NCBI GenBank assembly: GCA_045603285.1
Contig: JAZULW010000048.1
Location: forward strand, 1 to 24,771
Source: RGIG3009 sp045603285
GTDB taxonomy: Bacteria; Bacillota; Clostridia; Oscillospirales; Acutalibacteraceae
Direction of reading: 5' to 3'
Length of the DNA stretch: 24,771 nucleotides
The notes beneath the pieces are model-generated. The model was given only the letters and a program-made list of their open reading frames with translations, was not told the DNA's origin and did not search any database. Of this stretch, positions 24,093 through 24,771 are shown in pieces (the stretch's first letter is position 1; the number at the start of each line of letters is the position of its first letter). The position numbers were made by a program, and so were the translations under genes.

Positions 24093-24771
24093 TTACAATT
24101 CCTCCTTTGTTGTCACACGGCGCTCACCGAATTGCGTGGGTGTAACACCTTTGATCTCTTTAAAAACACGCGAAAAGTAAAGCGGGTCAGAGAACCCAAC
24201 CGAACTCGCTACCTCGCCTATCGACAAGGCGGTGTTCCGCAACAACGTACATGCTTCGTTAATACGATAGCGTTTCAAAAAGGTGTGCGGCGAAACCTCG
24301 AACTTATCCATAAATGCACGGTACAACTGACTGCGGCTAATGCCTACATGCGAGGCCATTTGCGCCACTTGAATATCCGTAGCATAGTTGTATTGAATAT
24401 ACCGTAACGCTTGGGAAAGATATTCTTGCATCTCGACAGGGCGCCTTTGCGCCGGAGCCGCTTCCATCAGTTCTCCGAGCAAAAGATACAGGTAACCCGC
24501 CATACGAGCATCGGTTGAAGGGGTATTGCCGCTGGCGCGGTATATGTTAAACAGATAACTTTCCAAGCGGCTACCGTCACTTGCATGCAGCACCGGTGAT
24601 GCTTCGGAAAAGGCCGTTTCGTTTATCATACGTCGCGCTTCGGTTCCGTTAAACCCGACCCAACAATATTCCCACGGGTCGTGCTCATCCGCAACGTAAG
24701 AAACCACAGTGGAGGGAAAGATCATGAACATATCCCCCGCGCCCAAGTGAAACAAAGTCGGATCGTAGCCA
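24093..24771 (-). CDS. AraC-family transcriptional regulator (partial, 5' end beyond window)
   Basis: The frame is open to the right edge, so the N-terminus is missing; about 225 residues are seen. The first part is the end of a cupin-like sensor domain (FHLGAGDMFMIFPST, then DPWEYCWVGFNGTEA), a layout known from sugar-responsive AraC regulators. The C-terminal 100 residues hold both helix-turn-helix motifs: VAQMASHVGISRSQLYRAF and IGEVASSVGFSDPLYFSRVF, then KGVTPTQF. The stop abuts the next gene's ATG. The effector is unknown; sugar-related control is an inference from the domain type. The co-transcribed cysteine protein is an unusual partner. Confidence 0.92.
   Translation of the reverse strand, partial: GYDPTLFHLGAGDMFMIFPSTVVSYVADEHDPWEYCWVGFNGTEARRMINETAFSEASPVLHASDGSRLESYLFNIYRASGNTPSTDARMAGYLYLLLGELMEAAPAQRRPVEMQEYLSQALRYIQYNYATDIQVAQMASHVGISRSQLYRAFMDKFEVSPHTFLKRYRINEACTLLRNTALSIGEVASSVGFSDPLYFSRVFKEIKGVTPTQFGERRVTTKEEL

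Overview
The window looks like chromosomal DNA of a spore-forming, low-to-mid-GC Firmicute of the class Clostridia, probably an uncultured gut Oscillospirales-type bacterium. The evidence is the spoIIGA-sigE-sigG sporulation block, a YlmC/YmxH sporulation gene, strong AGGAGG ribosome binding sites, a spoIIG-type promoter with a Spo0A box, and a long divergent PRPP synthetase. The lineage is an inference from gene content; no 16S rRNA is present.

Left part (1 to about 12.0 kb, all on the + strand, AT-rich): the distal end of an exopolysaccharide/capsule operon. It holds the 3' part of an EpsG-type polymerase, an SDR that resembles FnlB without its cupin domain, two GT4 and one GT2 glycosyltransferases, a Wzx-type flippase, and a fused pyruvyl-transferase/ferredoxin/FrhB-like protein. 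It ends with a complete fnlA-fnlB-fnlC set for UDP-N-acetyl-L-fucosamine. The genes overlap or nearly touch, except for a 206-base gap before fnlC. The cluster ends in a roughly 540-base stretch with a possible decayed reading frame and two strong hairpins. The priming sugar transferase and chain-length genes are not here and presumably lie to the left.

Middle part (12.4 to 19.4 kb, higher GC, housekeeping): a hemolysin-III-type membrane protein converges on a D,D-carboxypeptidase with a 6-base overlap. Next come prs and hflX, divergent from one shared intergenic region. A tRNA-Pro(GGG) has an almost perfect sigma-A promoter, and the DNA downstream of it carries tRNA-derived repeats and several hairpins. 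On the minus strand, tsf follows rpsB; the rpsB leader can fold into a three-way junction.

Right part (19.4 to 24.8 kb): a sporulation block with ylmC (-) divergent from sigG (+), and sigG running tail-to-tail into sigE (-), which is translationally coupled to spoIIGA (-). In Bacillus subtilis the three genes spoIIGA-sigE-sigG point the same way, so sigG is inverted here. After a shared promoter region comes a lemA-TPM-domain membrane operon (+). The window closes with a two-gene minus-strand unit: an AraC-type regulator, cut by the right edge, and a C_GCAxxG_C_C cysteine-motif protein.

The observations most worth checking are the rpsB leader fold, the pyruvyl-transferase/FrhB fusion, the cupin-less FnlB paralogue, the inverted sigG and the tRNA-derived repeats. 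I found no CRISPR array, intact insertion sequence, defence system or phage gene.
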